A stretch of 64,000 nt of DNA from CBDCWA01 sp965223255 (GTDB lineage Bacteria; Pseudomonadota; Alphaproteobacteria; Rhizobiales; Hyphomicrobiaceae). Made by a program: the position numbers and the translations under genes. A model generated the notes under the pieces. That model did no database searches. It was not told where the DNA came from and was given only the letters and a program-made list of their open reading frames with translations. Below are positions 25,218 through 34,836 of this stretch, piece after piece. Location: contig CBDCWA010000004.1 in assembly GCA_965223255.1 (NCBI GenBank), forward strand, positions 1,674,001-1,738,000, in the 5' to 3' direction. Every line of letters begins with the position of its first letter. The first letter of the stretch is position 1.

Positions 25218-25982
25218 ATGCCTGGTCAAATCGCTCCATTTCTGTTTTTCAGCGTCTTGGTCGGTTCATATTTTATCGCCTATCTGGTGCCGGGATGGAT
25301 GAAACGCCGCCACGTACGCAGACAAAACCGTTTGCTGGATCGGTGCCGTGCATACTTCATGGCAGCCAGCAATTCGATCAATGATGGCGACTACGATACG
25401 GCCAACGATTATCTGAAACGGATCAGGCGGCTAGAGTGGCGTTGGCATTTAAGGTCAAACGGTCTTTATCGACTGCTGCTTGCTGTGTGGGCCGTTATCG
25501 CAGGTGCGTTTGCAAGTGTAGTAGTCAGATGGGGCTTATTTGCCGGGTTCGCGATTGCTGAAGGGACTTTGACATTCAGCGCATGGATCAGCAATTTCAC
25601 ATCAATGATTGAAGTGTTCTTGTTGCTTGGCGCTTTTGCATGCCTTCATGCGCTGCCTGGATACCTGAATGATTGGACTGATCCTGACATCATCGACAAT
25701 TGTGGTGATCGTCTAGATCGGATGATCAATGCACGTGGTGTTGCTGAGGCACCCGAAGCAGAATGGTCTGGTGATGCATTAGATGGTCTATCCGCGCGTG
25801 AAATTCTTGGCGTGGGTTACACATTCACCAAGCGGCAATTGAACGCTGCGCGACGCAGGCTGGCGCGAGAGCTACATCCAGACTTCCTTCAGAATGCAAG
25901 CGGCGCCGTCAGAAGGGCCCATGAAGAAGCGCTTAAGCGTGTGAATGCGGCGTATGATGAATTGGTTGCAGAGATCGCATAG
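25218..25982 (+). CDS. Membrane protein with C-terminal J-domain
   Basis: The 254-aa protein has an N-terminal membrane helix (about 6-25, 'APFLFFSVLVGSYFIAYLVPG'), a basic cytosolic loop ('KRRHVRRQNRLLDRC') and two more helices (about 82-102 and 130-150). The final 65 residues form a DnaJ/J-domain: 'LSAREILGVGYTFTKRQLNAAR' (helix I), 'RRRLARELHPDF' with the essential HPD tripeptide, and 'HEEALKRVNAAYDELV' (helix III). J-domains recruit and stimulate Hsp70 (DnaK). Membrane tethering would place chaperone action beside a membrane complex, possibly the TIR membrane protein of the same operon. That functional link is inference. Confidence 0.85.
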   Translation: MPGQIAPFLFFSVLVGSYFIAYLVPGWMKRRHVRRQNRLLDRCRAYFMAASNSINDGDYDTANDYLKRIRRLEWRWHLRSNGLYRLLLAVWAVIAGAFASVVVRWGLFAGFAIAEGTLTFSAWISNFTSMIEVFLLLGAFACLHALPGYLNDWTDPDIIDNCGDRLDRMINARGVAEAPEAEWSGDALDGLSAREILGVGYTFTKRQLNAARRRLARELHPDFLQNASGAVRRAHEEALKRVNAAYDELVAEIA

Positions 25983-26268
25983 AGAATTGCCCTTGACGTC
26001 CGCAGGCACTGTTGCAGCGTGCGCCAATTGCATGTCCGACAACAACATGGCTCGCATAGAAACCCACCGCTACTACGTATCGTTAACAAATTTAGCTGTA
26101 GGTTTTTCGAAAGGCCGCTTCGCCGTTTCCGTTTGCTGCGGCCAATAATCCGAAACAGCTGATGCGCCAAAAATGGCAGCAGATACGGCATGTCCGACCA
26201 ACGGGGAAGTTGTGTCTGATTGGTTGTTTCATTGAATGGCAAGTGCGCATCAAAATTGGATAAGGCGA

Positions 26269-26616
26269 ATGACTAAGACCTTAGAAGACAGGCTGCGGAT
26301 GTCTGTTGAACATGCAATGAAGAAGCATAACTGGCGCTACGTCGTCCGTTGTTTGCTGGCCAAAGCCGTACAGATCAAGCTGGCAAATGCTGATTTCGAA
26401 AGCGTGCCGGAAAAGAGCATAACGTCTGAATTTGTCGACGAAGCACGAGCGACATTCATTCAAATGTTAGAGGCCCAGAAGGCCGCAATGGTAAGCGCAA
26501 ACAACGAAACAAGTGATGTTGATACACGTCAGCTGAACTTCTTCAGTCCGGCATCCAATACCCCAAGCACACAATCAAAACCCCGCCAGGGGACCAAACC
26601 TGACGGGGCATGCTGA
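26269..26616 (+). CDS. Hypothetical small cytosolic protein
   Basis: About 115 residues from the ATG at 26,269 (GGATAAGG upstream); a start at 26,236 is possible. The first 75 residues are helical and charged ('TLEDRLRMSVEHAMKKHNWRYVVRCLLAKAVQIKLA'), followed by a polar tail rich in Ser/Pro/Gln. No family is recognised. The tail overlaps a GC hairpin (26,581-26,590 with 26,599-26,608). It lies directly before the primase-helicase gene and may serve element replication or control. Confidence 0.55.
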   Translation: MTKTLEDRLRMSVEHAMKKHNWRYVVRCLLAKAVQIKLANADFESVPEKSITSEFVDEARATFIQMLEAQKAAMVSANNETSDVDTRQLNFFSPASNTPSTQSKPRQGTKPDGAC

Positions 26617-26763
26617 AAGCAGTCGTCGATGATGAGCCGGTGTGTTCCGGCATGTCCAGTATACCACCCTGAGTGCGCTGCGTGTGCATCCCGTGTGGTA
26701 GACTGCTGATGAAAGCCTGTAGCGGACCACTGAGGGCCAGGCTCTGCAATTGCGTTGTCGATT

Positions 26764-29700
26764 ATGAAAGATACCCACCACACAATTTCGCCTACAGAAC
26801 CGCTTCACGCGTCAACAGTGCGCCACGGGAGCGCTCTTAACGTTGCGTCCGCATTCTTCTGTAATGGCCAAGGCCGGATGCGCAACATAAGCGTGCGCAA
26901 AGTAGTTCGGCGCAATGCAGATGGTACATGGCACAGTCCAAAACAGCAGTTTACCGTCAATAAGGTCCGAATTGATGCCATCCATGACGTGTCTGATATT
27001 TACACGTTGTGTGATGCATTAGGCCACCTGACCAGTGGTGAAGCAGATCAATCGTCGCTCCTTATTCAGGGAAAGCTAATTCAAAATGACACGTTAACAA
27101 TTTGCGAAGGTGACTTCGTAGACCGCATTGGCAAAGGTCCAAAAGCAACCTTTCAAGATGGTCCAACAAATGTGTTTTGCTTGGACTGGGATGGCGCAGC
27201 GCTGACGTTCCCCGCCGATGAATACCAAGATGGCTACAGCCTAGATGCAAGCGCACCCTTACAGACACTCGGCATACAAATTCGTGACCGGATACTGCCG
27301 CCAGAATTTCAAGGTGTAACCTGTGGTATCCAGGCGACGGGTTCATTCGGAACCCTTAAAGATGGAGTAGAACAAGCTGTCCGCCTACGCTTTTGGTTTT
27401 ACCTGGAACAGCCGCTGTATCTTGCTGATTTGAAGGCTTACGTTGAGCACCGATTGAAGTCTTGCATGAACGACTACGCAAAGTGTGTGGATACGTCGAT
27501 CTACTCACCCGGCCATATGATCTTCACGGCACCGCCACGCATCGAAGGTCCTGACTTCCCGTTTGCAAAGATCCGTCGATTTGAAGTGGTGGAAGGCGAA
27601 CGAAATGAGTTGCCGTTACCATCCCCGCCGACTGGTTACGCAACCTGGCAAGAATACAGTCGTATAAAGGGCAAGTCTGCCTCCCTACCGCGTAAGCATG
27701 CCCCGCAACTTAACGGACGTCCGGTGGGCGGCAACAGCAATGCACGCCGCAAGTGGCAAGACATCGTCGCTGACTACAACGGCGCCAACAAGACGCACGA
27801 AACTGTCAGAGACACCGTATTCGCGGTCTGCCGTGACACGCCGGGCCATTCTCTCAAAGAAGTCCTATTGATCGCGCGACATGAGCTGCAGGCAGCCATT
27901 ATGCAAAAGGCTGAGAATGAAGATGCTGCCTTTCGCCGTATAGAAGACCACCTAAGCGACCCCGAATGGGAGAGAAGCGTCCAGGGCGCTATGGAGCGAC
28001 TTGGGCGCTTTCGTGATCGCATTCGACTGGAACCACCTGTTGATTTGCCGCCGGCCAATGAAGAGCGTAAGCGAATTCGCGATTTGATCTGCGACTTTGT
28101 CGCGTGGGTAGCCAAGAACGGATGGCGCAGACAGGGGCCGAATAGCCAACAACGTCATGTGCTGGTCATTTCTGATCCAGGCGCCGGTAAAACAACAAGC
28201 TTACTTAGTGCTCTCAGCCGCAATTGCGTCGAAACACTGCGTACGGCGCTGCTCTTCCCCATCCGGAAGCTCTCTCAAGAAGCCTTTGCAAGACATACGG
28301 CCGTCCTAGAAGGAGAACTGATTGCGGGTGGCACCAGTGAAGATGCCTTCAAATCCTGGCTGAACGATCATGTGGGCAGACATGAGAGCTGGCAGCATGT
28401 TTGCACGAACGATCTATTAAAACCGGTCAAGCAACTGGTCGAAAGTTCAGGCGTCAACTCCCGGTCAATCTGTGACCATTGCAAAAAGAAAGACCGCTGT
28501 GCGGCTGTATATCCCTGGCGTCCCCTAAGCGGGTCAGATGCAATCATTGAACCGGATGCATGGGCTACACCGCCGTGGCAGGCCAATTTCTGGCAACATG
28601 CGCATGGTGCAACCAGCCATCAGACAATGCCGGACACCGGCGCATTCACACCTGATCTGACTGTCTATGATGAAGACTGCGTTTCGGCCTTCCTGTCCGA
28701 TCCGATGCCAAGACGGTTGGTGTACCAGCTGAAACCACCAGATCCATTCGACCGAATTCGCATGGAAGGGCCAAGCCCCACATCCGAAGGTATATCGCGT
28801 GAAGAGGCCCATAAGTTGACGTTGCTGTTATTTGGAGACGTGACCTTGGTTGCCAAGGCGCTTGAAGTGACAGGCACGCTACCAATGGCCAGGCTTGCAG
28901 CATTCTTAGAGCTTGAGAGAACAGGCAATCTGCGCATCAATGGTGCAATCGAGCGCATCAACATTCTAATTCAGCAACTGAAGTTGAAGCTTAAATTCGT
29001 GGGTGAAAGGCTTGCATTGGAAGCCATAGCAGCTGACAAGGCCGATGACGACAGTTCGGACCCCGTTGATGTACACACGCTGAAGGAGGCCATCGTCCGC
29101 GCTGTGTATATACGCAACATATTCCATGTGATCGCACTGAATATCGTTTGCCGGCGGGACCATTGCCTGGGTCTCAAGAGCTTCGAGCTTGATGGAAAAC
29201 GCTACGTTGAATGCCACAGGTTGCCGCGGCTGCCTCAGTACATGGCCAATGGTTCCGTCTTGTTCTTTGACGCGACAGCAAGGGAAAGCGTATATGAAGG
29301 CCTGCTGTCGTCACTTGGCAAGAACCGTCCACCACTAGAGATTGAACGCGCGCGAATTAAGCCAGGCCCTTACAGGCTCGTTCAGGTAACAAGCGCTCCA
29401 TTTGGACGAAGCCGGTTTATCAATGCGGCGGGAAAGAACAGCACAGCTGATATTCGCCTCTTAATTGCATTCATACTTGCCATTGCGGCATGGTTTGCCT
29501 CTCAGAAACTGAAACATTGCTGCGTAGGGTCAGACGGCAAGCGCAAAGACGTTGTTGTCGTTGTTCAGAAGTCTGTCCGTGTGTTGCTGGAGAAGCTGAT
29601 GGGTGAATTGCCTGGAAATGTGGCCTTTGAGAACTTCAATGCTCTGCGTGGGGTAGACGCCTACAAGGACGCGCCGTGTCTGATTTGTGTTGGTAGACCT

Positions 29701-30477
29701 GCCATGACGATGCGCGATCTTGAAATGATGACAGCGGCTCTACACTGCGCAAATCCCAATGTCCAAACGATAACACCAGCGCCTGAAGGGCAGTGGCCAA
29801 TGCGGGAACAGTATTTGCGCTGCAGCGATGGCACAGGCGTTGCTGTTCAGTGCGAATATCACCCTGACCCTTATGTGGAAGATTTTCGCGCCAGCAGAAC
29901 TGATGGTGAAGTAATACAGACAATTGGACGTCTAAGACTTGCAGATCGTACTGAAGAAAATGCGCCACTGATCTTTGTCTTTGGTAGAACGCCAACTGGC
30001 CTTGAGATCGACAGTGTCAAAACGTGGGTGGACTGCTATTTGCAGCCAGCTGATGTGATGGTGGCTGGAGGTCTAATCTTCAAATCTTCTGACACCATAA
30101 AGCTTGCTTATCCTGGGCTTTTGGCAACTGGTTCAAGTGCTGCGAAGGAGGCAGCAGCGAAGGCCTGGCAACACAGGCACGCTGCAATAAGCCGGTCTTC
30201 CTATAGAGAATATATATACTATAGGAAAACCGGCCAATTAAAGCGGCCAAGGTGTGCCAGTGCTAATCCCAACGATGAAGAGAACGCGGGTCTTGATAAA
30301 GCTTGGCAAGACTGCACCTTCCGGCTCGCAACGCCGACAAAAGATGGGCGCAACCCGAAGAAACAGCATGCCACGATTGACCGCAGCAGGTTTCCTGACG
30401 GGAAAGCCGCGCGCTTGGCAATAGAACAGCAGACTGGGAAGCGTGTCACAGATCTGAACTGGGTCTTTGACTGCTGA
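26764..30477 (+). CDS. Primase-helicase-like replication protein of the element
   Basis: About 1,237 residues from the ATG at 26,764 (weak ribosome-binding site). The N-terminal 300 residues resemble an archaeo-eukaryotic primase-like domain, with 'NVFCLDWDGAAL' as the hydrophobic-DxD motif and later 'SPGHMIFTAPPRIEGPDFPF'. The middle part has a P-loop 'ISDPGAGKTTSLLSAL' (about 470), a Cys cluster 'CDHCKKKDRC' (about 569) and an acidic motif 'VYDEDCVSAF' (about 636). 'IQTIGRLRLADRTEENAPLIFVFGR' (about 1,052) matches superfamily 2 helicase motif VI. It is a probable replication initiator or primase-helicase letting the excised element replicate. The domain assignment is from motifs only. An origin-like gap follows. 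Confidence 0.65.
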   Translation: MKDTHHTISPTEPLHASTVRHGSALNVASAFFCNGQGRMRNISVRKVVRRNADGTWHSPKQQFTVNKVRIDAIHDVSDIYTLCDALGHLTSGEADQSSLLIQGKLIQNDTLTICEGDFVDRIGKGPKATFQDGPTNVFCLDWDGAALTFPADEYQDGYSLDASAPLQTLGIQIRDRILPPEFQGVTCGIQATGSFGTLKDGVEQAVRLRFWFYLEQPLYLADLKAYVEHRLKSCMNDYAKCVDTSIYSPGHMIFTAPPRIEGPDFPFAKIRRFEVVEGERNELPLPSPPTGYATWQEYSRIKGKSASLPRKHAPQLNGRPVGGNSNARRKWQDIVADYNGANKTHETVRDTVFAVCRDTPGHSLKEVLLIARHELQAAIMQKAENEDAAFRRIEDHLSDPEWERSVQGAMERLGRFRDRIRLEPPVDLPPANEERKRIRDLICDFVAWVAKNGWRRQGPNSQQRHVLVISDPGAGKTTSLLSALSRNCVETLRTALLFPIRKLSQEAFARHTAVLEGELIAGGTSEDAFKSWLNDHVGRHESWQHVCTNDLLKPVKQLVESSGVNSRSICDHCKKKDRCAAVYPWRPLSGSDAIIEPDAWATPPWQANFWQHAHGATSHQTMPDTGAFTPDLTVYDEDCVSAFLSDPMPRRLVYQLKPPDPFDRIRMEGPSPTSEGISREEAHKLTLLLFGDVTLVAKALEVTGTLPMARLAAFLELERTGNLRINGAIERINILIQQLKLKLKFVGERLALEAIAADKADDDSSDPVDVHTLKEAIVRAVYIRNIFHVIALNIVCRRDHCLGLKSFELDGKRYVECHRLPRLPQYMANGSVLFFDATARESVYEGLLSSLGKNRPPLEIERARIKPGPYRLVQVTSAPFGRSRFINAAGKNSTADIRLLIAFILAIAAWFASQKLKHCCVGSDGKRKDVVVVVQKSVRVLLEKLMGELPGNVAFENFNALRGVDAYKDAPCLICVGRPAMTMRDLEMMTAALHCANPNVQTITPAPEGQWPMREQYLRCSDGTGVAVQCEYHPDPYVEDFRASRTDGEVIQTIGRLRLADRTEENAPLIFVFGRTPTGLEIDSVKTWVDCYLQPADVMVAGGLIFKSSDTIKLAYPGLLATGSSAAKEAAAKAWQHRHAAISRSSYREYIYYRKTGQLKRPRCASANPNDEENAGLDKAWQDCTFRLATPTKDGRNPKKQHATIDRSRFPDGKAARLAIEQQTGKRVTDLNWVFDC

Positions 30478-31028
30478 AGCGGCAAATTCCGATAAGTCAC
30501 CACCCACAGACACACCGCACAACTGACGCACCAAACACCAGCTCTAGCACTGCACACTCACCGCTGCACCGCACGGCGCGCATTGCAGATGCAGCTTACA
30601 AGACTGCCGCTGCGGCAACTACAAAAGCCGTACAGTGGCGCCCGCGCGCCACTGTACGGGTGTGTGTGGTGTGTCTGCTGTGGTGTCTGTGCGCTGTGTG
30701 GCTGCTGTAATTGATGTGTTCACGCGCAGAGCTGTTTACCGCTGATTAATGTCTTTATCAGCTGTAAAATCAGCGGCAGAAAAGTCCCCCCCCTGACCCC
30801 TTTAACTACTTTGCTGCGTTAAATGGGTATCCGCTGTGTTGGCTGTCAGCAGCAAAGTCCAAAAGAAGACTGGTTGTGGAGGTGTTCCAGTTTCAGGGTG
30901 CGCGCTGGGCACTATATGGGGTGATTTCAGAAGGGGTCTAGGTGGCGCCCAGAGGCCCGTGTGCGGGCGTTCTGATGTGCTGTCCCACAATTGCACCAGC
31001 AGGAGAAACGCGTGCCAGCGGTCCATTT
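30478..31028. other. Palindrome-rich gap, candidate origin of the element
   Basis: These 551 bp between convergent genes have no supported gene. They contain a perfect 14-bp palindromic hairpin (30,628-30,659), a GT-rich run (30,660-30,720) with repeated GTGTG/CTGCTGTGG words, and a second inverted repeat (30,739-30,747 with 30,768-30,776, CCGCTGATT arms). A C-tract lies at about 30,786. Location right after the primase-helicase gene fits an origin or single-strand initiation site, although a transcription terminator role for the hairpin cannot be excluded. Confidence 0.45.
30628..30659. repeat. Perfect 14-bp inverted repeat, 4-nt loop
   Basis: CCGTACAGTGGCGC (30,628-30,641) pairs with its exact complement at 30,646-30,659 around the loop CCGC. 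There is no T-run on either side, which weakens a simple terminator reading and favours a structural or protein-binding role. Confidence 0.85.
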
Positions 31029-31529
31029 TTAGGCTTTGTCACTTTCATATTCCGCCGTGCGGTTTCTGTTGTGCCAAATGATGATCAAATAGCCAAGCCA
31101 CAAGACAGTGATCACTATGATATGGCTGCGATGTTCTGCGTCACTGACCTCTAAGGTGTACGTTAGCGAAGCCAAGCCGGCAGCAACGACCGTCCACAGT
31201 CCAATACGCGTCCATACACTTTGCGAGAACCAACCGCGCCTAATCAGCTCGACGCCGCGCCTGAACAAGTATGTCCTGGAAACAAGCCAGAAAATGAAAA
31301 GCATTAGAGCAGTCACAATGGCAACCCTAATGATCCAGAATGCAGCGAAGTACCAGTAAAAGTATTCACTTTGGCGAATGCCGGATTGCCCAATGACATC
31401 TGGGCAGCCAAGTCCACCGCTAAGGCAAATCGTTGCACCAATCCCAAGCGCTGCGACACCAGAAAAAATTACCACGATTGCTATCGGTACAAACAGAATA
31501 GCAGGCGCATCAATCAGAATTTTTCGCAT
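31029..31529 (-). CDS. Hypothetical polytopic membrane protein
   Basis: The 166-aa protein has four hydrophobic segments: about 9-33 ('AILFVPIAIVVIFSGVAALG'), 61-84 ('AFWIIRVAIVTALMLFIFWLV'), 107-124 and 136-152. Two Cys ('ICLSGGLGCPD') lie in the first outer loop and may form a disulfide. Charged residues 'RTYLFRRGVELIRRGW' lie on the cytosolic side. No family is recognised. It is the last gene of a minus-strand run that starts with the TIR-FGE gene, 98 bp after the 86-aa membrane protein. Confidence 0.65.
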   Translation of the reverse strand: MRKILIDAPAILFVPIAIVVIFSGVAALGIGATICLSGGLGCPDVIGQSGIRQSEYFYWYFAAFWIIRVAIVTALMLFIFWLVSRTYLFRRGVELIRRGWFSQSVWTRIGLWTVVAAGLASLTYTLEVSDAEHRSHIIVITVLWLGYLIIIWHNRNRTAEYESDKA

Positions 31530-31627
31530 TGACTGTATCTAGTTTTCTTCATGCATTAATGCACTATTAACATGCATTATTCGGCGCGACAGCAGTGTAT
31601 CTGAATGGGTGAAGTGCGTGAAGTCGC

Positions 31628-31888
31628 TCAGCGCCCTTTAACAGCCAGTGACACAGCCATCTTCTGAGCCACTTCAAATTTCTGCTTAGCCTTGACTGTG
31701 GCGACAAAGAGCGTGGCTAATGCACCAACACCGACCAAGATGATCAGGCTATTCACAGCCGCGCGCAGTCCGTGGTTGATGAGCATCCAAGCGATTAAAG
31801 CGCTAGCCATCACCAATGCGCAGTGGATCACGATGTTTAGATCAACATGTCTGATGTTTTCGGCCATGAAGGTGAGTAGTGTGATCAT
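31628..31888 (-). CDS. Small two-helix membrane protein
   Basis: The 86-aa protein has GAGG before its ATG. Two hydrophobic helices (about 19-36 'IVIHCALVMASALIAWML' and 44-64 'VNSLIILVGVGALATLFVATV') are followed by a short basic tail. Size and topology recall small accessory or holin-like proteins, without family similarity that can be claimed. It lies 73 bp downstream of the TIR-nSTAND-protease gene on the same strand, so it may act with it. Confidence 0.65.
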   Translation of the reverse strand: MITLLTFMAENIRHVDLNIVIHCALVMASALIAWMLINHGLRAAVNSLIILVGVGALATLFVATVKAKQKFEVAQKMAVSLAVKGR

Positions 31889-31961
31889 TCGTAGCCTCTT
31901 GATTATCTGGCTGAATGAATGGCAGCCGTTGAGTGCGAGTTAGAGGGTAGGCGCAGTCGAA

Positions 31962-34766
31962 CTAAAGAATTTTGCGCAAGATCGGTGACTGCTTGATAAT
32001 CCGAGATAGTGGGATGGCATGATTTGCTGATCGTTGCCTGTAACCTAAAATGTGGATACCAATTACTTTGTTGGTGCCTGGGTCTATCAGCGGGGAGCCA
32101 GAGTTGCCTGGAAGGGTATCACAAAGATGTCTTATTATACCATCAGAAACCGCTGGCGACGCTGCTCTGCAATGCTTGCGCGAGATATGTTGCGCGTCAG
32201 CCAATGGATGACCGATTATCCAAAGAAGTGCGTTATCGAGTGGCTCAACTACCGATAGTTGCATGGTTCCAAATTGGTTGGCAGGATTGTCCAAGACTTC
32301 TAACAGGGCGTAGTGGAGTTTCTTATTGTGCTCAACTGGTTGGGGACGCACTTTGTATTGCTTCACACCTATGGTTGAGCCTTCCTGCACGTACCCCAGC
32401 ACAAGTAGCATTGCTTCGATCTTGGTGGCGCCGGCCTTCTTGACTTGCGCATTTTCCAGAATTCCAGGTCCGCAATGATGAGCGGTAAGTATATATTTTG
32501 ACGACACCAAGAATGCAGTGCAGGGAAATACGCCGGCATTGGTTTTAATATCCAATCTACCGACGGGTCGCCCCAACCGTCGATACACTGTGTTTCGATG
32601 ATAGTTGGCAATTGGCTCGTTATCATAGTCCGGGAATTTGCCCGGCCCACTATTTACTCCCTCAACCTTAAGCACTGCATTGCGAAGCCTTTTTTCCAGC
32701 TCCGCGTTGCGTTGCATTGCTTCTTTGGCCGTTGCTCTTGCATGCTCAACGCCGGCATCCATTCGCTTCTTAAAGACCCATGCCCCATAACCGCCAGCGA
32801 GCATGACTAATATAACGATCATTGAAGTGGCTAGGCGCTGCCACGTGTCGACTATTTCCCGCCTTCGGCAGGCCTTTAGATAAGTAGCCGGCAGCCCATC
32901 CAACCGCACCTTAAAATCATTCCTTGCCGCAATGCCCGCCGCTTCACGCAACCGCTCACCACGCAAATCCAACCATGCCTTCGACCTCTCAGCTTTGTCC
33001 CAAGCCTCTGCCTGTTGCTCTACCACTTGCACCGTATTTAGCAGCGATGCTTTCTGATCCAGCAATGCGCGGAGCCATCCCCAGCACCGCAGTATTGCTT
33101 CATGCGCAACCCGATAAGTCTTGCCGCCATCACCCTCATCACTCACCAGCAGCCGTGCATTCACAAGCCGCTCTACAAGACTGCGCGCTTCGGTTGGCAT
33201 TTCACGGTCACCAGCAATACGGCTCAGCGGTTCACCATTTGCCGGGTTTATGTCCACCAGCGCCGGAATAAAAGCCGCTTCCAAAAGCTTATCGCGCTCT
33301 TTGCGGTCAGTTGGTATCGCGGGGTCTTTGCTTGGCTCAGCAAACGCCTCAGCAATAGCCGCCTCGATAGAACCTGTCAGCCCGCCAAGCGCTTCGTAGT
33401 GCTCTGGCTCAAGCTTGCGCAGCGCCTTTCCATGGCGCCAATACAGCCGCTCCAGCGTGAAGGCCAGAAGTGGCAATGGATCAGCGCCTTCGGCTGCGGT
33501 ATCTTTGATCAAAGTCTCAACCAGCCGCTCATCAACTTCAATCGGTGGATTGCTGCGTGCAGCAGGTCGAAAGATGGCATCGCGGTAAACAGATGCATCA
33601 ACTGGCGGCAGATTGAATGGCACTAGCAGCACCCTAAGCTGTTCATCATTCTGCAGCAGCGAGAAACGGTCTGACCGTATCGTCAACATTCCAATGGTGT
33701 CTGGACCACGTGTCAGCGCTGCCGCCAAGTGCTGCCTGATACGCGCTGCTTCTTGGTTGGCATCAACAGCAAACAACTCTTCAGCTTGGTCTATGGCCAG
33801 CACCATAGTTGGCGGTCGCGCATCACGACCGCCCAGCTTCTGCATGGCTTGCACCTGGAGCCGGTTCAGCAAGCGCGGCAGCGCGTGCTCGTCTGTCTCC
33901 AACGTGGTCAACAGCTCACCGAGTGGTATGACATCTCCGACAGCTGCAAACGCCTTCTCAAGTGACGCAGCAAGGCCCATAGTGCCACTAAGAGCAGCTG
34001 TCTGCGGTCTAAGCAGTGGCAGCGCCCAGAAGTCTCGGTCTTCCCGTTCAAGGCGTGGCAGCAGCCCTGCGCGCAAGAATGATGATTTGCCGGAGCCAGA
34101 GGCACCGACAACGCAGAACAGTTTACGGCCGCCGCGTTCGCGTAAGTCCAACAGCTCTTCGCGCGCCCTAATAAGATCGCTGTCACGGCCATAGAAGACA
34201 CCAGCGTCTTTGACATCCAATGCCTGCAAGCCTCTGTAAGGCGCTCTGTCTGGCTCATCGGCGGGCGGCCATGGAAAGCTGTCGGTTTCAAAGCCGACCA
34301 AACCAAGCTTGGCCAAACCAGAGCGCAAAGACAGCAGGTCTTCTTGCGGAAATGTAACGATTACCGCTTGGCGCTCTGGCGGCGGGTTCACTGTGATGCT
34401 GACTGGAGTGCCGCCGCGGGTCAGATTGATAACCTGCTGCTCGCCACCCAATCCAGCAGGCACTTGGTCAAGTGGGAGGTCTTGAACAATGACGCCAATG
34501 CGCTGGGCTCCAATGTGGCCGGCCAGATCAAGCTCAGAGATGCAGTGCTTTGATTGCACCCAATCCGGCGACAGCAGGAAGATCACAGCGCGGCAGCGGC
34601 CAATGGCATTGTTAAGCGCTTTCTGCCAGCGATCAGCCGCGACTAGGCCGCGTTCTGGGTCAATGTCCAGGAAAACATCATTCCAGCCCTGCGACGCCAG
34701 CCACTCACGCAGCGCCAAGGCTTCGGCGTTGTTCTTGCTGCTGTGGCTGATGAATATGCGTGACAT
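31962..34766 (-). CDS. TIR - nSTAND NTPase - TM - trypsin-like protease fusion
   Basis: The protein has 934 residues. An N-terminal TIR domain (1 to about 140: 'RIFISHSSKNNAEALALREW', 'DVFLDIDPERGL', 'SPDWVQSKHCISELDLA' with E78 at the catalytic Glu position) precedes an nSTAND1-type NTPase. That part has 'PYRGLQALDVKDAGVFYGRD', Walker A 'GASGSGKSSF' (221-230) and Walker B 'MVLAIDQAEELF' (321-332), then a helical/winged region. One membrane helix lies at about 643-660. The C-terminus is an S1 trypsin-like domain: His about 762 ('ILTAHHCGP') and Ser about 888 ('TLPGNSGSPL'). The expected Asp position reads 'LHYALLE', with His instead of Asp. STAND NTPases are ligand-triggered switches in bacterial immunity. 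It is probably coupled to the TIR-FGE gene 70 bp upstream. Confidence 0.88.
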   Translation of the reverse strand: MSRIFISHSSKNNAEALALREWLASQGWNDVFLDIDPERGLVAADRWQKALNNAIGRCRAVIFLLSPDWVQSKHCISELDLAGHIGAQRIGVIVQDLPLDQVPAGLGGEQQVINLTRGGTPVSITVNPPPERQAVIVTFPQEDLLSLRSGLAKLGLVGFETDSFPWPPADEPDRAPYRGLQALDVKDAGVFYGRDSDLIRAREELLDLRERGGRKLFCVVGASGSGKSSFLRAGLLPRLEREDRDFWALPLLRPQTAALSGTMGLAASLEKAFAAVGDVIPLGELLTTLETDEHALPRLLNRLQVQAMQKLGGRDARPPTMVLAIDQAEELFAVDANQEAARIRQHLAAALTRGPDTIGMLTIRSDRFSLLQNDEQLRVLLVPFNLPPVDASVYRDAIFRPAARSNPPIEVDERLVETLIKDTAAEGADPLPLLAFTLERLYWRHGKALRKLEPEHYEALGGLTGSIEAAIAEAFAEPSKDPAIPTDRKERDKLLEAAFIPALVDINPANGEPLSRIAGDREMPTEARSLVERLVNARLLVSDEGDGGKTYRVAHEAILRCWGWLRALLDQKASLLNTVQVVEQQAEAWDKAERSKAWLDLRGERLREAAGIAARNDFKVRLDGLPATYLKACRRREIVDTWQRLATSMIVILVMLAGGYGAWVFKKRMDAGVEHARATAKEAMQRNAELEKRLRNAVLKVEGVNSGPGKFPDYDNEPIANYHRNTVYRRLGRPVGRLDIKTNAGVFPCTAFLVSSKYILTAHHCGPGILENAQVKKAGATKIEAMLLVLGYVQEGSTIGVKQYKVRPQPVEHNKKLHYALLEVLDNPANQFGTMQLSVVEPLDNALLWIIGHPLADAQHISRKHCRAASPAVSDGIIRHLCDTLPGNSGSPLIDPGTNKVIGIHILGYRQRSANHAIPLSRIIKQSPILRKIL

Positions 34767-34836
34767 GGCTGAGATTACGCCATGGATTTGTTAGAGAGGC
34801 AACATCGGATCCGCCATTGACACAAGAGCCAACGAG

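Noticed and set aside
30836..31081. 81-codon Cys-rich frame in the origin-like gap
   Set aside because: No ribosome-binding site, and the codon composition mirrors GT-rich repeats rather than protein.
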